Source: an uncultured Treponema sp. (GTDB taxonomy: Bacteria; Spirochaetota; Spirochaetia; Treponematales; Treponemataceae). From it: a stretch of DNA of 43,711 nucleotides. Positions 42,814 to 43,711 of this stretch are shown one piece after another (the first letter of the stretch is position 1; every line of letters begins with the position of its first letter). The DNA is taken from positions 1 to 43,711 of the forward strand of contig NZ_CAMHSK010000022.1 in assembly GCF_946187725.1 (NCBI RefSeq), in the 5' to 3' direction. The notes under the pieces are model-generated. The model saw nothing but the letters and a program-made list of their open reading frames with translations, searched no databases and was not told the DNA's origin. The position numbers and the translations under genes were made by a program.

Positions 42814-43542
42814 ATGAATGTACATAACATGATGGAGGATTTGGTAGCGGCAGAAGTTAACAGCCTTTACGAACAAGTCAAAAAGGCAAAGTCCGTATGG
42901 CTCACCTGTGACTGCAAAAACTGCCGACTGGATACAATCAGCTATGTTCTGAATAGGATTTCTCCTAAATATGTAGTTTCAGGGCGGGGAGTCACCCACT
43001 CCAATGAGATTTTTGCCGACCATCAGCTTATCGCAGACATATCTGCCCTGGCAATGGAAGGATTAAGAATCATTTCTTCTACCAAAAGGCCTTTTCATTC
43101 ACTTCCACGCGAAGAATGTATGGCTCAAAAAGAATCAAACCCAAGCTACAACTTTCCGACTTTTACAGGCACTGTTCTTGACGGCAGCACCTTTGAACCT
43201 ATTTCAGGGGCAAAAATTTTGCTAAAACTCGATAGAAAGCCTGTCAGCATGGTAGACATGACCTGGGCCAACCCTACCCAAACTTTCCAAAGCACCAAGG
43301 GAGCTTTTACTTTCTGGGCAAAGTCACTTCCTGCTGAAAAGCCCGGTGAAAGCCGAAAATTCGAATTTGAGCTTGAAATTGAAGCAGATGGATATGAAAA
43401 ATCATACCACTACTTTGATGTACCGATTATCAGTGATGACGAAACAAAAACAGAGCTGAACACAGCCTGTTCCGTCAAAATCCGAGACATCGTGCTTTTC
43501 AAACGCGAAATATTTGAAGAAGAAAAAAAAGCAGAAAAATAA
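42814..43542 (+). CDS. ComFB-domain protein with C-terminal beta-sandwich domain
   Basis: A 242-residue protein starting at ATG 42814 behind a strong GGAGG Shine-Dalgarno; the frame is open further upstream into aconitase. About residues 1-90 are a ComFB domain (VHNMMEDLVAAEVNSLYEQV, then WLTCDCKNCRLDTISYVLNR, then YVVSGRGVTHS) with the cysteine trio C32/C34/C37. ComFB-family proteins have been described as cyclic-dinucleotide receptors in cyanobacteria. About 115-235 look like a carboxypeptidase-regulatory/CnaB-type sandwich (FTGTVLDGSTFEPISGAKIL, then KGAFTFWAKSLP), unusual for a cytoplasmic regulator. No signal peptide is present. It is probably cotranscribed with aconitase. Confidence 0.85.
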   Translation: MNVHNMMEDLVAAEVNSLYEQVKKAKSVWLTCDCKNCRLDTISYVLNRISPKYVVSGRGVTHSNEIFADHQLIADISALAMEGLRIISSTKRPFHSLPREECMAQKESNPSYNFPTFTGTVLDGSTFEPISGAKILLKLDRKPVSMVDMTWANPTQTFQSTKGAFTFWAKSLPAEKPGESRKFEFELEIEADGYEKSYHYFDVPIISDDETKTELNTACSVKIRDIVLFKREIFEEEKKAEK

Positions 43543-43550
43543 TTCATTTT

Positions 43551-43601
43551 TTGAAGTAATTGCGCAAAAGTTCGCCAAAAGACTTGACACAATTACTTCA
43601 A
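43551..43601. repeat. 12-bp inverted repeat spanning the tRNA-Val promoter
   Basis: TTGAAGTAATTG (43551-43562) and CAATTACTTCAA (43590-43601) are perfect inverted copies 27 bases apart. The right arm lies inside the spacer of the tRNA-Val promoter. No T run follows, so it is not a typical terminator. Confidence 0.7.
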
Positions 43602-43612
43602 CCTGCTAAACT
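43584..43612 (+). promoter_or_regulatory. tRNA-Val promoter
   Basis: A perfect TTGACA (43584-43589), a 17-base spacer and TAAACT (43607-43612) lie 13 nt before the tRNA, placing the start of transcription about 6 nt before it. Confidence 0.75.
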
Positions 43613-43625
43613 ATTATCACTTTTC

Positions 43626-43698
43626 GGGCAGTTAGCTCAGTTGGTAGAGCCCCTGGTTTACACCCAGGTTGTCGGGAGTTCGAGTCTCTCACTGCCCA
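43626..43698 (+). tRNA. tRNA-Val (anticodon UAC)
   Basis: The acceptor arms GGGCAGT and ACTGCCC pair. The D arm is GCTCAGTTGGTAGAGC, the anticodon arm CCTGG-TTTACAC-CCAGG with TAC, and the T loop is the standard TTCGAGT. The discriminator is A and CCA is not encoded. Confidence 0.96.
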
Positions 43699-43711
43699 CA
43701 CTTTTAAGACT

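Noticed and set aside
43542..43625. Terminator for comFB from the 12-bp inverted repeat
   Set aside because: The loop is 27 nt and no T run follows the right arm, so a standard intrinsic terminator is not supported.

Overview
The window is a spirochaete chromosome segment, most probably from a Treponema-like organism. I infer this from periplasmic-flagellum rod genes (flgG plus a rod-binding FlgJ-type gene), spirochaete-style lipoproteins with loose lipoboxes (FFSC, LLSC), a HU-like/DUF4469 DNA-binding protein, a ComFB protein and an mltG-dnaG-rpoD cluster. The species cannot be fixed from the sequence alone.

Layout. 1-2254 (minus) is an AT-rich accessory gene for a Z1-domain ATPase, typical of restriction/anti-phage operons and cut by the window edge. 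2660-6173 is a mixed accessory block: a DUF4469 DNA-binding protein, a DUF72 protein carrying an in-frame 66-bp duplication, DUF1653, a 60-residue ORF, and a 2H-phosphoesterase fused in frame to a Vsr-type endonuclease. 6191-13727 (minus) holds a PTS-EIIC/EAL fusion, metG, a decayed gene region and ligA. 13728-14377 is a structured, repeat-like intergenic stretch followed by a truncated IS3-family left end. 14378-16907 (minus) is a tight three-gene unit: a GHKL-like protein, a lipoprotein and trmB. 16990-24823 (plus) is a membrane protein followed, with an 8-nt overlap, by one 1959-codon frame that joins a complete DNA polymerase IV to a very large signal-peptide/beta-strand surface protein.

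24873-30694 (minus) is a compact operon: MBL-fold hydrolase, a 67-residue protein, mltG, dnaG, rpoD. 30815-32230 is flgG plus the rod-binding gene. 32406-32582 holds tRNA-Tyr and tRNA-Thr (minus). Then come an AroH-type chorismate mutase, a small membrane protein, a CCA-adding enzyme (no tRNA here encodes CCA), a PAS histidine kinase with a lipoprotein and an unidentified conserved protein downstream, MutS2, aconitase, ComFB and tRNA-Val.

How it fits together. Most of the window is housekeeping: replication, repair and transcription (dnaG, rpoD, ligA, mutS2, dinB), tRNA charging and maturation (metG, trmB, cca, three tRNAs) and motility. Signalling appears as an EAL protein, a histidine kinase and a ComFB-type candidate cyclic-dinucleotide receptor. 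The points most worth a second look are the Pol IV/surface-protein reading frame, the 2H-Vsr fusion with an insertion between zinc ligands, the in-frame repeat in DUF72, and a recurring promoter layout in which an extended -10 lies so close to the start codon that the transcripts should be nearly leaderless.
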